Assembly (NCBI GenBank): GCA_903906615.1
Contig: CAIVKT010000494.1
Coordinates: forward strand, 1-7,115
DNA: 7,115 nt
DNA from: an uncultured Bacteroidota bacterium
GTDB taxonomy: Bacteria; Bacteroidota; Bacteroidia; Chitinophagales; Chitinophagaceae
Direction: 5' to 3'
Of the stretch, positions 1 through 5,939 are shown piece after piece. How positions within the stretch are numbered: position 1 is the first letter of the stretch; every line of letters starts with the position of its first letter. The translations under genes and the position numbers were made by a program. The notes beneath the pieces are model-generated. The model saw only the letters and a program-made list of their open reading frames with translations. It had not been told where the DNA came from and did no database searches.

Positions 1-2097
1 ACTTATGGTACACGATGGCGAGCTGGCCGAACCGGTGATCGTGGCTATGGTGGGGGGCGTAATGGCCCAGCTGCCGCCGGTGGTCGCATTGGCAAGGATG
101 GTCGTGTTATGCACGCACAGCCCGGTGCTGCCCGTGATCGGCGTTGATGGGTTGATGAGCAGGGTACGGTTCACCGTGCAGCTGCCTATCGCATATGTGA
201 TGGCCGCTGTGCCGGTGTTGATACCCAGTACGCTGCCCGTGGTGCCATCTATACTTATATTACTGCTGGTAGTGCTCCATGCTCCCCCGCTGGTTCCGTT
301 CGTTTCTATGATGGTTGCACCCTGGCATACAGAGGAAGGTCCGCCGATCGCTGTGGGCGCGGTGTTGACCGTTACTGTATCATTTGTCGAGCAGCCGCCG
401 GTGCTGTAGTTGACGTATGCTGTGCCTGCCGCTATGCCCATCACCACACCGGAGGTGCTTATCGTACCTGTTGTGGTCGGGGTGATGCTCCACGTGCCAC
501 CGGTGGTGGCATCGGTGAGCGAGGTGGTCGTACCCATACAGATCGTAGTGCTGCCCAGGATGGCCGCGGGCGCCGCGCTGACAACTACAGCTTTTGTAAC
601 GGTACAGCCGCTGCCCAGTGAGTAGGTGATCATAGCTGTGCCGCTGCCGCTGCCCGATACAATACCGCTCAGTGAGCCTACTGATGCTGATGAAGATGCT
701 GTGCTCCACAAGCCGCCACCTACGGTGTCTGTAAGGGTGATGGCTGCACCTGCGCATACGCCCGAAGGCCCGGTGATGGCTGTAGGCGATAAGCTGACGG
801 TTACTGTGGTGGTTACCGGGCAGCCTGCCGTTGACGTAAAGGTGATATTGCTGGTACCGGTAGCTATGCCGGTTACATTGCCTGTCGTAGCCCCTATCGT
901 GGCTACGCCTGTGCTGCCGCTCAGCCAGGTGCCGCCGCCGCTCTCGGTGAGAGTAATGTGCGCACCTACGCATAAGGCCGATGGGCCGCCGGGCAGTGGT
1001 GGTGTAGGATTGATGGTGACTGTAGCTGTGCGATAGCAGCCGGTCGGTAAGGTATACGTTATCGTTGGTGTGCCTGCGGTGGTGCCTGTTACTACGCCTG
1101 TCGCGCTCCCTACACTAACCGCTCCCGAACTCCACACTCCTCCCGTAGGGCCGCTGAGGGTGATGCTGCCGCCGGGGCAGATGCTGCTCCCGATAGCTAT
1201 CGGGACCGGTAGCGGGTTTACGGTAATGATAGCCGTAGCACTGCAACCCGCACCGGCTGAGTAAGTAACTATTGCTGTGCCTGCACTTACTCCTGTTACC
1301 ACGCAAGATGGTGAGCTTGTAGAACCGGCTATGGTTATAGCCCCGCTGCCGCTGCTCCATGTACCGAGGCCGCCATCGGTAAGGGTAGTGCTATCGCCAG
1401 GGCATACATATAATGTGCCGCCTATGGCCGGCATAGAGGTGCTTACGGTTACTGTTTTAACAGCCACACAACCCGTGGCCGTGGATGTATAAGTGATGAT
1501 ACCCGTACCTGTGCTGATGCCCGACACTACGCACGATGCCGAACTCGCAGTACCACCTATGCTTATTGCAGCGCCGGTGCCTGCCCACATACCTCCGCCT
1601 GTTTCTGTTTCTGTTATCGTTTGGCCCACGCATACTGCTGTGGGGCCGCCTATAGCAGGCGGCAGCGCAAATACCGCTATACTGCGGCCAACCGCGCAGC
1701 CTGTGGGCAGTGTATAAGACACTATGCCCGTGCCTGCAGCCAAGCCCGTTACCACGCAGGATAATGAGCCTGTGGAACCTATGCTCACCGCACTCCCTGC
1801 CGAACTCCATACTCCCCCCCCGCTCTCCGACAAAGTCGTGGTGTTGCCCACGCACATACTGCTTGCCCCGCTTATGGCCGCTGGCAGCGTGTTCACGGTT
1901 ACTGCCACTTTAGAGGTGCAGCCCGTGCTTATGGTGTAGCTGACGGTGGCTGTGCCGGCCGCCACGCCGTTTACCCTGCCACCCGTCGTTATGGTAGCCG
2001 TAGTGGCGGGCGTTATGTACCACGCGCCGCCGGTAGTAGCATCGGCCAGCGCAGTGCTGCTGCCCGCGCATACCTGCAGGGTGCCGGTAATGCCCGC
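1..2097 (-). repeat. Tandem Ig-like protein repeats, nine full and one partial, about 216-bp period
   Basis: The repeat is diverged at DNA level but regular at protein level. Each unit carries C.G near its start, a Trp about 16 residues later preceded by a Gly-rich turn, a G...GT..ITY strand, a GC motif and a VTV strand ending in Pro. Spacing between the first cysteines is 72, 74, 76, 75, 69, 72, 72, 71 and 70 residues. The tenth unit (Cys1115) is cut by the window edge, so the true number is unknown. The pattern is closest to bacterial Ig-like (Big_2-like) modules; I cannot assign a Pfam family without a profile search. Confidence 0.85.
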
Positions 2098-3459
2098 AGG
2101 GGCTGCCAGCACGGTTATATGCACCTCTTCTGAGTCGGTGAGCAGGCCGTCTGATACCTGTACTTTAAAAGAATCGTTGCCTGTATAGCCGCCGGTGGGT
2201 GTGTAGTACATGCCCGCAGGCAGCACGGTGCCGCCTGTAGAGGTAGCTGTGCCCGTGCCCGCTATTGTGCCATGCACAGGCGCTGCCAGCACGCTCCAGG
2301 TCTCTGTTTGCCCGGCATCGGTATCAGTTACTGCCAGCGGGCTTATGAGGGTATCCATGCTGGTATTGCCGCATACCGTAAGGCTGGCGCTATGCCCATG
2401 CACAAAGTGCGGTGGAAAGTTTTGAAAGGTTATCTTGCGTATGCGGTTATTGGTGCGGTCGCATACATACAGGTTACCCGCCGCATCCATAACCGTACCT
2501 ACCGGGTCTATTCTTGCATTTACAGCCAGCCCACCATCTCCGGGATATGTGCCAGAAATAACGTTTCCAGCTATAGTATATATAATGCCTGTAGTATTCA
2601 CTTTGCGAACTGTGCCGACATCATCCGATATATAAAAATTCCCAATACTGTCTATTGATACGAAAGTAAGTGAGAAAAATTTTGCGGCTGTTGCCGGCCC
2701 GCCATCACCACTCGTTCCTGCGCTATCGCCGATACCAGCCACGGTGGTAATAATACCCGCCGTATTTACTTTACGTAGGCAATTATTACCAAAATCAGCA
2801 ATGAACATATTTCCTGCATGGTCAAAAGACAAACTCCATGGCCACTTTAATCCTGCTGCTGTAGCAGGGCCGCCATCGCCTGCATAGCCGCGTGTTCCTC
2901 CCACTCCCCCGGCAAAGTCACTAACGATACCTACTGTATTAATTTCCACGACACTACTATCTGAGGTGGTATATACATTGTCACTTCTATCAATAGCCAA
3001 CCCATACAAATCATAACCAAACCGGACAATCGTGGTGATGATTCCTGATGTGTCTACTTTTCGGATACCTCCATCTCCCCAATCTGCAATATACAAATTG
3101 CCAATGCTGTCTATAGCTAAAGATGTAGGGTACCCCAGTTCAGCTGCTGTGGCAGCCCCCCCATCTCCGTTAGCCCTACTAGGAGATTCTGGCGTACCAT
3201 TGCCGACTACGGTTGTGATGATTCCTGCGGTGTCTATCTTTCGTATCCGGTTATTGTACTGGTCTGAGAAATAAATATTGCCATGCCTATCCAACACTAT
3301 GTCATAGGGCATGTTAACCTGGGCCGCAGACGCAGGTCCGCCATCCCCGCTAAAGCCAGCCGTGCCATTGCCGCATATGGTATGGATAATACCTGTTTGC
3401 GCCCGCACACATATGCAGGGCAGCAAAATAAGGAGAATTATGTACCCAATTATTTTCAT
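1..3459 (-). CDS. Large secreted NHL-propeller / Ig-like repeat protein (3' end outside window)
   Basis: The frame is open for 1153 codons from the ATG at 3457-3459 to the left edge; I checked its length codon by codon and found no stop, so the C-terminus is missing. Residues 1-20 look like a Sec signal peptide (MKIIGYIILLILLPCICVRA, then Gln21). Residues 22-347 form six NHL-type blades, with repeated GDGGPAT, GN(I/L)Y(I/F)(A/S)D and RKV(D/N)T.GIITT motifs, as in six-bladed beta-propellers. Residues 349 to about 453 resemble a cadherin-like/Big_9 domain (YTPTGGYTGNDSF, VSDG). From about residue 455 tandem Ig-like repeats follow, with Cys464, 536, 610, 686, 761, 830, 902, 974, 1045 and 1115 at equivalent places. 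Such architectures are typical of Bacteroidota surface or secreted proteins, often ending in a type IX sorting domain, which cannot be seen here. No enzymatic motif is visible; an adhesive or structural role is inference. Confidence 0.9.
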   Translation of the reverse strand, partial: MKIIGYIILLILLPCICVRAQTGIIHTICGNGTAGFSGDGGPASAAQVNMPYDIVLDRHGNIYFSDQYNNRIRKIDTAGIITTVVGNGTPESPSRANGDGGAATAAELGYPTSLAIDSIGNLYIADWGDGGIRKVDTSGIITTIVRFGYDLYGLAIDRSDNVYTTSDSSVVEINTVGIVSDFAGGVGGTRGYAGDGGPATAAGLKWPWSLSFDHAGNMFIADFGNNCLRKVNTAGIITTVAGIGDSAGTSGDGGPATAAKFFSLTFVSIDSIGNFYISDDVGTVRKVNTTGIIYTIAGNVISGTYPGDGGLAVNARIDPVGTVMDAAGNLYVCDRTNNRIRKITFQNFPPHFVHGHSASLTVCGNTSMDTLISPLAVTDTDAGQTETWSVLAAPVHGTIAGTGTATSTGGTVLPAGMYYTPTGGYTGNDSFKVQVSDGLLTDSEEVHITVLAAPAGITGTLQVCAGSSTALADATTGGAWYITPATTATITTGGRVNGVAAGTATVSYTISTGCTSKVAVTVNTLPAAISGASSMCVGNTTTLSESGGGVWSSAGSAVSIGSTGSLSCVVTGLAAGTGIVSYTLPTGCAVGRSIAVFALPPAIGGPTAVCVGQTITETETGGGMWAGTGAAISIGGTASSASCVVSGISTGTGIITYTSTATGCVAVKTVTVSTSMPAIGGTLYVCPGDSTTLTDGGLGTWSSGSGAITIAGSTSSPSCVVTGVSAGTAIVTYSAGAGCSATAIITVNPLPVPIAIGSSICPGGSITLSGPTGGVWSSGAVSVGSATGVVTGTTAGTPTITYTLPTGCYRTATVTINPTPPLPGGPSALCVGAHITLTESGGGTWLSGSTGVATIGATTGNVTGIATGTSNITFTSTAGCPVTTTVTVSLSPTAITGPSGVCAGAAITLTDTVGGGLWSTASSSASVGSLSGIVSGSGSGTAMITYSLGSGCTVTKAVVVSAAPAAILGSTTICMGTTTSLTDATTGGTWSITPTTTGTISTSGVVMGIAAGTAYVNYSTGGCSTNDTVTVNTAPTAIGGPSSVCQGATIIETNGTSGGAWSTTSSNISIDGTTGSVLGINTGTAAITYAIGSCTVNRTLLINPSTPITGSTGLCVHNTTILANATTGGSWAITPPTIATITGSASSPSCTIS
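1188..1205. repeat. 18-bp perfect palindrome inside the Ig-repeat coding region
   Basis: TCCCGATAGCTATCGGGA reads identically on both strands with no spacer. It lies at the junction of the fourth and fifth Ig-like repeats, where it encodes Pro-Ile-Ala-Ile-Gly-Ser on the minus strand. None of the equivalent positions in the other repeats has it, so it is not part of the repeat consensus. It could be a dispersed genomic motif, a protein-binding site, or chance. Confidence 0.8.
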
Positions 3460-3483
3460 AGTAGGTAGGCTTATTATAAAGTT

Positions 3484-3518
3484 ACAAAAAGTGGACTATC
3501 TGTAAGCCCACTTTTTGT
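3484..3518 (-). terminator. Intrinsic terminator-like hairpin after the small secreted gene
   Basis: An 11-bp perfect stem (ACAAAAAGTGG at 3484-3494 against CCACTTTTTGT at 3508-3518) encloses a 13-nt loop. On the minus strand the descending arm ends in a T-run, and the hairpin starts one base beyond the stop codon of the gene at 3520-3810. It separates that gene from the large repeat protein, whose start is 25 bases further on. The symmetrical A/T flanks could also let it act on the plus strand, but no plus-strand gene ends here. Confidence 0.7.
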
Positions 3519-3519
3519 A

Positions 3520-3810
3520 TTAATAAGTGATTGTGGTAGAAGTAGAAACTGGTAACATACACGAATTTGCATACGTGCAGCTAATAGTAACCGTTGTTGC
3601 GGTAATTGCGGGTAGTGAAAAATGCACTTCAAACAAAGGATTCGTAGTTGAACCTACAGCTGTAGTTATGATCTGCGCAGAGGCGCTTAATGAGTATAAG
3701 AAAACCAGTGACAATGCCAGCAGGCATATTCTTTTTGCGGATGCAATTCCAGATAGGGATAGAGCGTATAAAGAATTGATCATTCTAATTAATTTTAGAG
3801 GTAAGGGCAT
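3520..3810 (-). CDS. Small secreted protein of unknown function
   Basis: I do not recognise this family. The 96-residue product has a basic Lys26-Arg27 followed by a hydrophobic stretch (about 28-43) and a likely signal peptidase site SASA|Q after residue 45, the Ala-Gln junction common in Bacteroidota exported proteins. The mature part would be only about 51 residues, rich in Thr, Ser and Val, with Cys78 and Cys84, and looks beta-stranded. A second in-frame ATG at 3781-3783 gives an 87-residue form with a more normal signal-peptide length, and may be the true start; neither has a clear Shine-Dalgarno. The stop codon is followed directly by a hairpin terminator, which supports a real, complete short gene. 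An overlapping plus-strand frame (3527-3832) lacks these supports. It could instead be the remnant of a longer exported Ig-like protein. Confidence 0.55.
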   Translation of the reverse strand: MPLPLKLIRMINSLYALSLSGIASAKRICLLALSLVFLYSLSASAQIITTAVGSTTNPLFEVHFSLPAITATTVTISCTYANSCMLPVSTSTTITY

Positions 3811-4056
3811 TATTGTTGATACACATCTTTAGCCATTTTTTAACAATAACTCCAAACCATTAGTAAAAGGTAAAACCTAACAATATAAAAATATGAAATA
3901 AACCCGAAAATATACCTGGTTTCATTAGAAAAAATAGCTCAAAACATAACTTATACATAAATACTAATTGAGTTAATACAGTAGAGAATGATGAGCGATT
4001 ATCAATTATTGCCTAAGAAAAGTATCTTGCATCCTCATTCAGCAAAACACAGAATA
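3811..4056. other. AT-rich divergent intergenic region
   Basis: This 246-bp spacer lies between the small secreted gene (minus) and the cyclophilin gene (plus), so it should hold both promoters. It is strongly AT-rich. I found no exact TAnnTTTG box with a well-placed upstream TTTG on either strand, and no RNA gene or coding sequence. An in-frame ATG at 3988 would lengthen the cyclophilin by 23 residues, but that extension hides the signal peptide and is not accepted as the start. Confidence 0.6.
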
Positions 4057-4725
4057 ATGAAAAAAGGACTACTCACACTCATTGCAATTTCTGCGCTTAC
4101 CTTATCCGCTTTTGCACAAAAGAATAAGATAAAGATAGAGACGAACTACGGCACTATAACCGTAATGCTGTACGACAACACCCCGCTGAACACTGCCAAC
4201 ATGGTGAAGCTGGCCAAAGAGCATTATTACGACAGCACTCTCTTTCACCGCTGCATCCCTAAGTTCGTGATACAGGGCGGCGACCCGAAATCGAAGACGG
4301 CAAAGCCGGGCGACATGCTGGGCAATGGCGAGCTGGGCTACCGTGTACCTGCCGAGATCAATGATGCCGATTTTCATAAGCGTGGCGCACTTGGCGTAGC
4401 CCGCGACAATAACCCGGATAAGTCAGGCTCGGCCTGCCAGTTCTATATAGTAGTGGGCAAGCCCTGCACTGATGCCGAACTGGATAAAGTGGCTGCGCAA
4501 AGCGGCCGCAAATACAGCCCGGAGCAGCGCGAAGTATACAAGACAATTGGCGGAACGCCGCACCTGGATGGTGGTTATACCGTATTCGGCGAGGTGATAG
4601 ACGGTATGGATGTGGTAGACAAGATAGCGAACGAGGCCCGCGACCACAACGACCGACCCACTACAGATGTGCGCATGATCAGCGTACGCGTGATGAAGAA
4701 GAAAAAGAAATTCCTGTTCTTTTAA
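4057..4725 (+). CDS. Exported cyclophilin-type peptidyl-prolyl cis-trans isomerase
   Basis: This enzyme family catalyses cis-trans isomerisation of Xaa-Pro bonds and assists folding of exported proteins. The 222-residue product starts at the ATG giving an immediate signal peptide (MKKGLLTLIAISALTLSAFA, cleavage before Gln21), which implies a periplasmic location. The cyclophilin core covers about residues 25-212. FHRCIPKFVIQGGD (63-76) supplies the catalytic Arg65 and the pocket residues Phe70 and Gln73. GALGVARDNNPDKSGSACQF ends at Phe129, and LDGGYTVFGEVIDGMDVVD spans 170-188. Relative to human CypA, the Trp121 position appears to be His169 and the His126 position Tyr174; such changes are common in bacterial cyclophilins. 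An insert (about 135-166) precedes the last motif. The C-terminus ends in five lysines and FLFF. The gene stands alone, convergent with nusG. Confidence 0.93.
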   Translation: MKKGLLTLIAISALTLSAFAQKNKIKIETNYGTITVMLYDNTPLNTANMVKLAKEHYYDSTLFHRCIPKFVIQGGDPKSKTAKPGDMLGNGELGYRVPAEINDADFHKRGALGVARDNNPDKSGSACQFYIVVGKPCTDAELDKVAAQSGRKYSPEQREVYKTIGGTPHLDGGYTVFGEVIDGMDVVDKIANEARDHNDRPTTDVRMISVRVMKKKKKFLFF

Positions 4726-4771
4726 TTTCAAAAAACAGATCCGATAATGCCTCCCTTTAGCGTAGGGCTGT

Positions 4772-4816
4772 AAAAGTAAAAGCCCATGCTACACAGCACG
4801 GGCTTTCTACTTTTTT
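4772..4816. terminator. Bidirectional intrinsic terminator between the cyclophilin gene and nusG
   Basis: The arms AAAGCCC and TGCT (4779-4790) pair with AGCA and GGGCTTT (4795-4806) around an ACAC loop, with one A/C mismatch. The stem is extended outward by AAAAGTA against TACTTTT past a single bulge. A-rich sequence on the left and T-rich sequence on the right give a U-tract in both directions. It lies between two convergent stop codons and probably ends both transcripts. Confidence 0.85.
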
Positions 4817-4835
4817 ATTTTTGTTTCTTACGTTT

Positions 4836-5441
4836 TTAAGATATTTTTTCAACCTGCGAGTAGTTCAGTTCTACCGGTGTAGCGCGGCCAAAGATCTTCA
4901 CCACCACCTTCAATTTCTTCTTCTCGTGGTTGATCTCTTCTACAGTACCGTTGAAATCGTTGAACGGACCATCTACTATCTTCACGGTCTCGCCCATGAT
5001 GTATGGTTCTGCGTAGCTGATGCCATTCTCGCTTACTTCATCCATCTTACCGAACATCTTGTTCACTTCCGATTTGCGCAGCGCGGTAGGATGCTCCTTG
5101 CCCAGGAAGTGGATAACACCGGTAACATTCTTTATGGCGTGGATGATGTCATCGGTAAGCTTGCCATGGTTGGCTTCCAGCAATATGTAGCCGGGGAAGA
5201 GTGTTTTTTCCCTCAGCACTTTTTTGCCTGCTACCACCTTGAACACCTTTTCAATAGGGCAAAGTATCTGCACCACAGAGTTGGTCCAGTTATTGATCTT
5301 TACCTCTTTGTCGAGATATTCCTTCACCTTGCGTTCCTTGCCACTGATCACGCGGATCACGTACCACTTGGTTTCCAGTGCGGGCTTTACTACTTCGGGG
5401 GTTGCACCGCCTGTAGCGCCTGATTCGATAGTATTTTCCAT
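4836..5441 (-). CDS. nusG: Transcription termination/antitermination protein NusG
   Basis: NusG binds RNA polymerase, suppresses pausing and couples transcription to Rho or to the ribosome. The 201-residue product has a short variable N-terminal tail (1-24) and an NGN domain starting at [15 protein letters not shown] (25-39), with the family hallmark LFPGYILLE at 81-89. A linker follows, then a KOW domain (about 146-201) with [20 protein letters not shown]. Length and domain order match normal housekeeping NusG, somewhat extended at the N-terminus as in many Bacteroidota. The start codon lies two bases after the secE stop, so the two genes are surely cotranscribed and perhaps translationally coupled. 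A strong terminator follows, and rplK, the usual next gene in bacteria, is absent. Confidence 0.97.
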   Translation of the reverse strand: MENTIESGATGGATPEVVKPALETKWYVIRVISGKERKVKEYLDKEVKINNWTNSVVQILCPIEKVFKVVAGKKVLREKTLFPGYILLEANHGKLTDDIIHAIKNVTGVIHFLGKEHPTALRKSEVNKMFGKMDEVSENGISYAEPYIMGETVKIVDGPFNDFNGTVEEINHEKKKLKVVVKIFGRATPVELNYSQVEKIS

Positions 5442-5443
5442 CC

Positions 5444-5641
5444 TTACTTACCCAAAATGTTATAGATAAACTCCAATACGTTCTTTGAAACGAAATCCAT
5501 GCCGAAGACAACAGTGGTAACAAGGCCCAGCGCTATGAGCACGATCACCGTTGTTTGCTGTAATTCTTCCCATGTAGGCCAGGTGACCTTGTGGATCAGC
5601 TCGTCATAAGCTTCCTGGATATAACTTCCGAATTTGCTCAT
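5444..5641 (-). CDS. secE: Preprotein translocase subunit SecE
   Basis: SecE is the small clamp subunit that stabilises SecY in the inner-membrane SecYEG channel. The 65-residue product is of the short, single-membrane-span type. It has an amphipathic N-terminal helix with the conserved KVTWPTWEEL (residues 18-27), a transmembrane segment at about 31-48 and a short C-terminal tail. The frame is open upstream to an ATG at 5675-5677, but the extra 12 residues are unlike SecE, so the ATG at 5639-5641 is preferred; no Shine-Dalgarno is visible for either. The gene sits 88 bases after tRNA-Trp and two bases before nusG, the classic order. Confidence 0.95.
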   Translation of the reverse strand: MSKFGSYIQEAYDELIHKVTWPTWEELQQTTVIVLIALGLVTTVVFGMDFVSKNVLEFIYNILGK

Positions 5642-5729
5642 AATAATTTCTTTTGGGGCTAAATGACCAATAAGCAAAAGGATACCTCTTACTTATTAAC
5701 CGGCTAACCGATTAATTCTAAAATGACAG

Positions 5730-5800
5730 CACGGGCACTAGGATTCGAACCTAGATCGAAGGTTTTGGAGACCTTAATTCTGCCGTTGAACTATGCCCGT
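5730..5800 (-). tRNA. trnW: tRNA-Trp (anticodon CCA)
   Basis: The minus strand folds as a complete cloverleaf. The acceptor arm ACGGGCA pairs with TGCCCGT; the anticodon stem AAGGT pairs with ACCTT around the loop CTCCAAA, giving anticodon CCA. The T-arm CTAGG/CCTAG holds the loop TTCGAAT. The discriminator base is G, as expected for tryptophan, and the 3' CCA is not encoded. It precedes secE on the same strand, a linkage common in bacteria, and is probably processed from the secE-nusG transcript. Confidence 0.97.
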
Positions 5801-5839
5801 ATTCCTCCTCCATTGCAACGGCTCCGGTGGATATAAATC

Positions 5840-5872
5840 AAAAAGTCAAAAAGTAAAACCTTTTGACTTTTT
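5840..5872 (-). terminator. Hairpin between the aminotransferase gene and tRNA-Trp
   Basis: A perfect 12-bp stem (AAAAAGTCAAAA at 5840-5851 against TTTTGACTTTTT at 5861-5872) has a 9-nt loop. Read on the minus strand it ends in TTTTTGATTT, resembling a weak, AU-rich intrinsic terminator for the aminotransferase gene 67 bases upstream. The stem holds only three G:C pairs, so termination may be partial. It lies between a TACCTTTG promoter-like box and the tRNA, so it could instead act in the leader of the tRNA-secE-nusG transcript. Confidence 0.6.
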
Positions 5873-5884
5873 CATTGCGGATAG

Positions 5885-5892
5885 CAAAGGTA
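5885..5892 (-). promoter_or_regulatory. Candidate Bacteroidota -7 box (TACCTTTG)
   Basis: The minus-strand octamer TACCTTTG matches the Bacteroidota primary-sigma -7 consensus TAnnTTTG exactly and sits in AT-rich sequence between the aminotransferase stop and tRNA-Trp. No clean TTTG -33 element is seen at the usual distance; only a T-run is present. It would drive tRNA-Trp, secE and nusG with a leader of roughly 80 bases containing the hairpin at 5840-5872. Confidence 0.35.
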
Positions 5893-5939
5893 ACATAATC
5901 TTTTGAAAAAAACATTAAATTTTGCTGCCTATAGGCCCA

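Noticed and set aside
380..1855. Minus-strand open frames at 380-973, 1115-1360 and 1457-1855
   Set aside because: They are out-of-frame readings of the same strand as the large gene, with His/Arg-rich low-complexity products and no domains.
1..2097. CRISPR array as an explanation of the regular repeats
   Set aside because: The units are about 216 bp, diverged at DNA level, and fully coding in one frame, so they are protein domain repeats.
5..2425. Series of plus-strand open frames of about 64-136 codons, several exactly 216 bp long
   Set aside because: They lie antisense to the continuous minus-strand frame, and their equal lengths follow from the 216-bp repeat period. Their Val/Pro/Ala-rich products are antisense readings of Gly/Thr/Ser-rich repeats.
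3477..3484. TAACTTTA as a -7 box for the large repeat gene
   Set aside because: It is one mismatch from TAnnTTTG, has no TTG at the right distance upstream, and abuts the hairpin, so it is too weak to list as a promoter.
3527..3832. Plus-strand 101-codon open frame
   Set aside because: It overlaps the small secreted gene, has no signal peptide or recognisable domain, and no terminator on its strand; the minus-strand frame has both signal peptide and terminator.
3988..4056. Longer start for the cyclophilin gene at 3988
   Set aside because: The 23 extra residues are polar and would bury the signal peptide that begins at the ATG at 4057.
4821..5423. Plus-strand 200-codon open frame opposite nusG
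   Set aside because: It is the antisense of nusG, whose NGN and KOW motifs are unmistakable on the minus strand.
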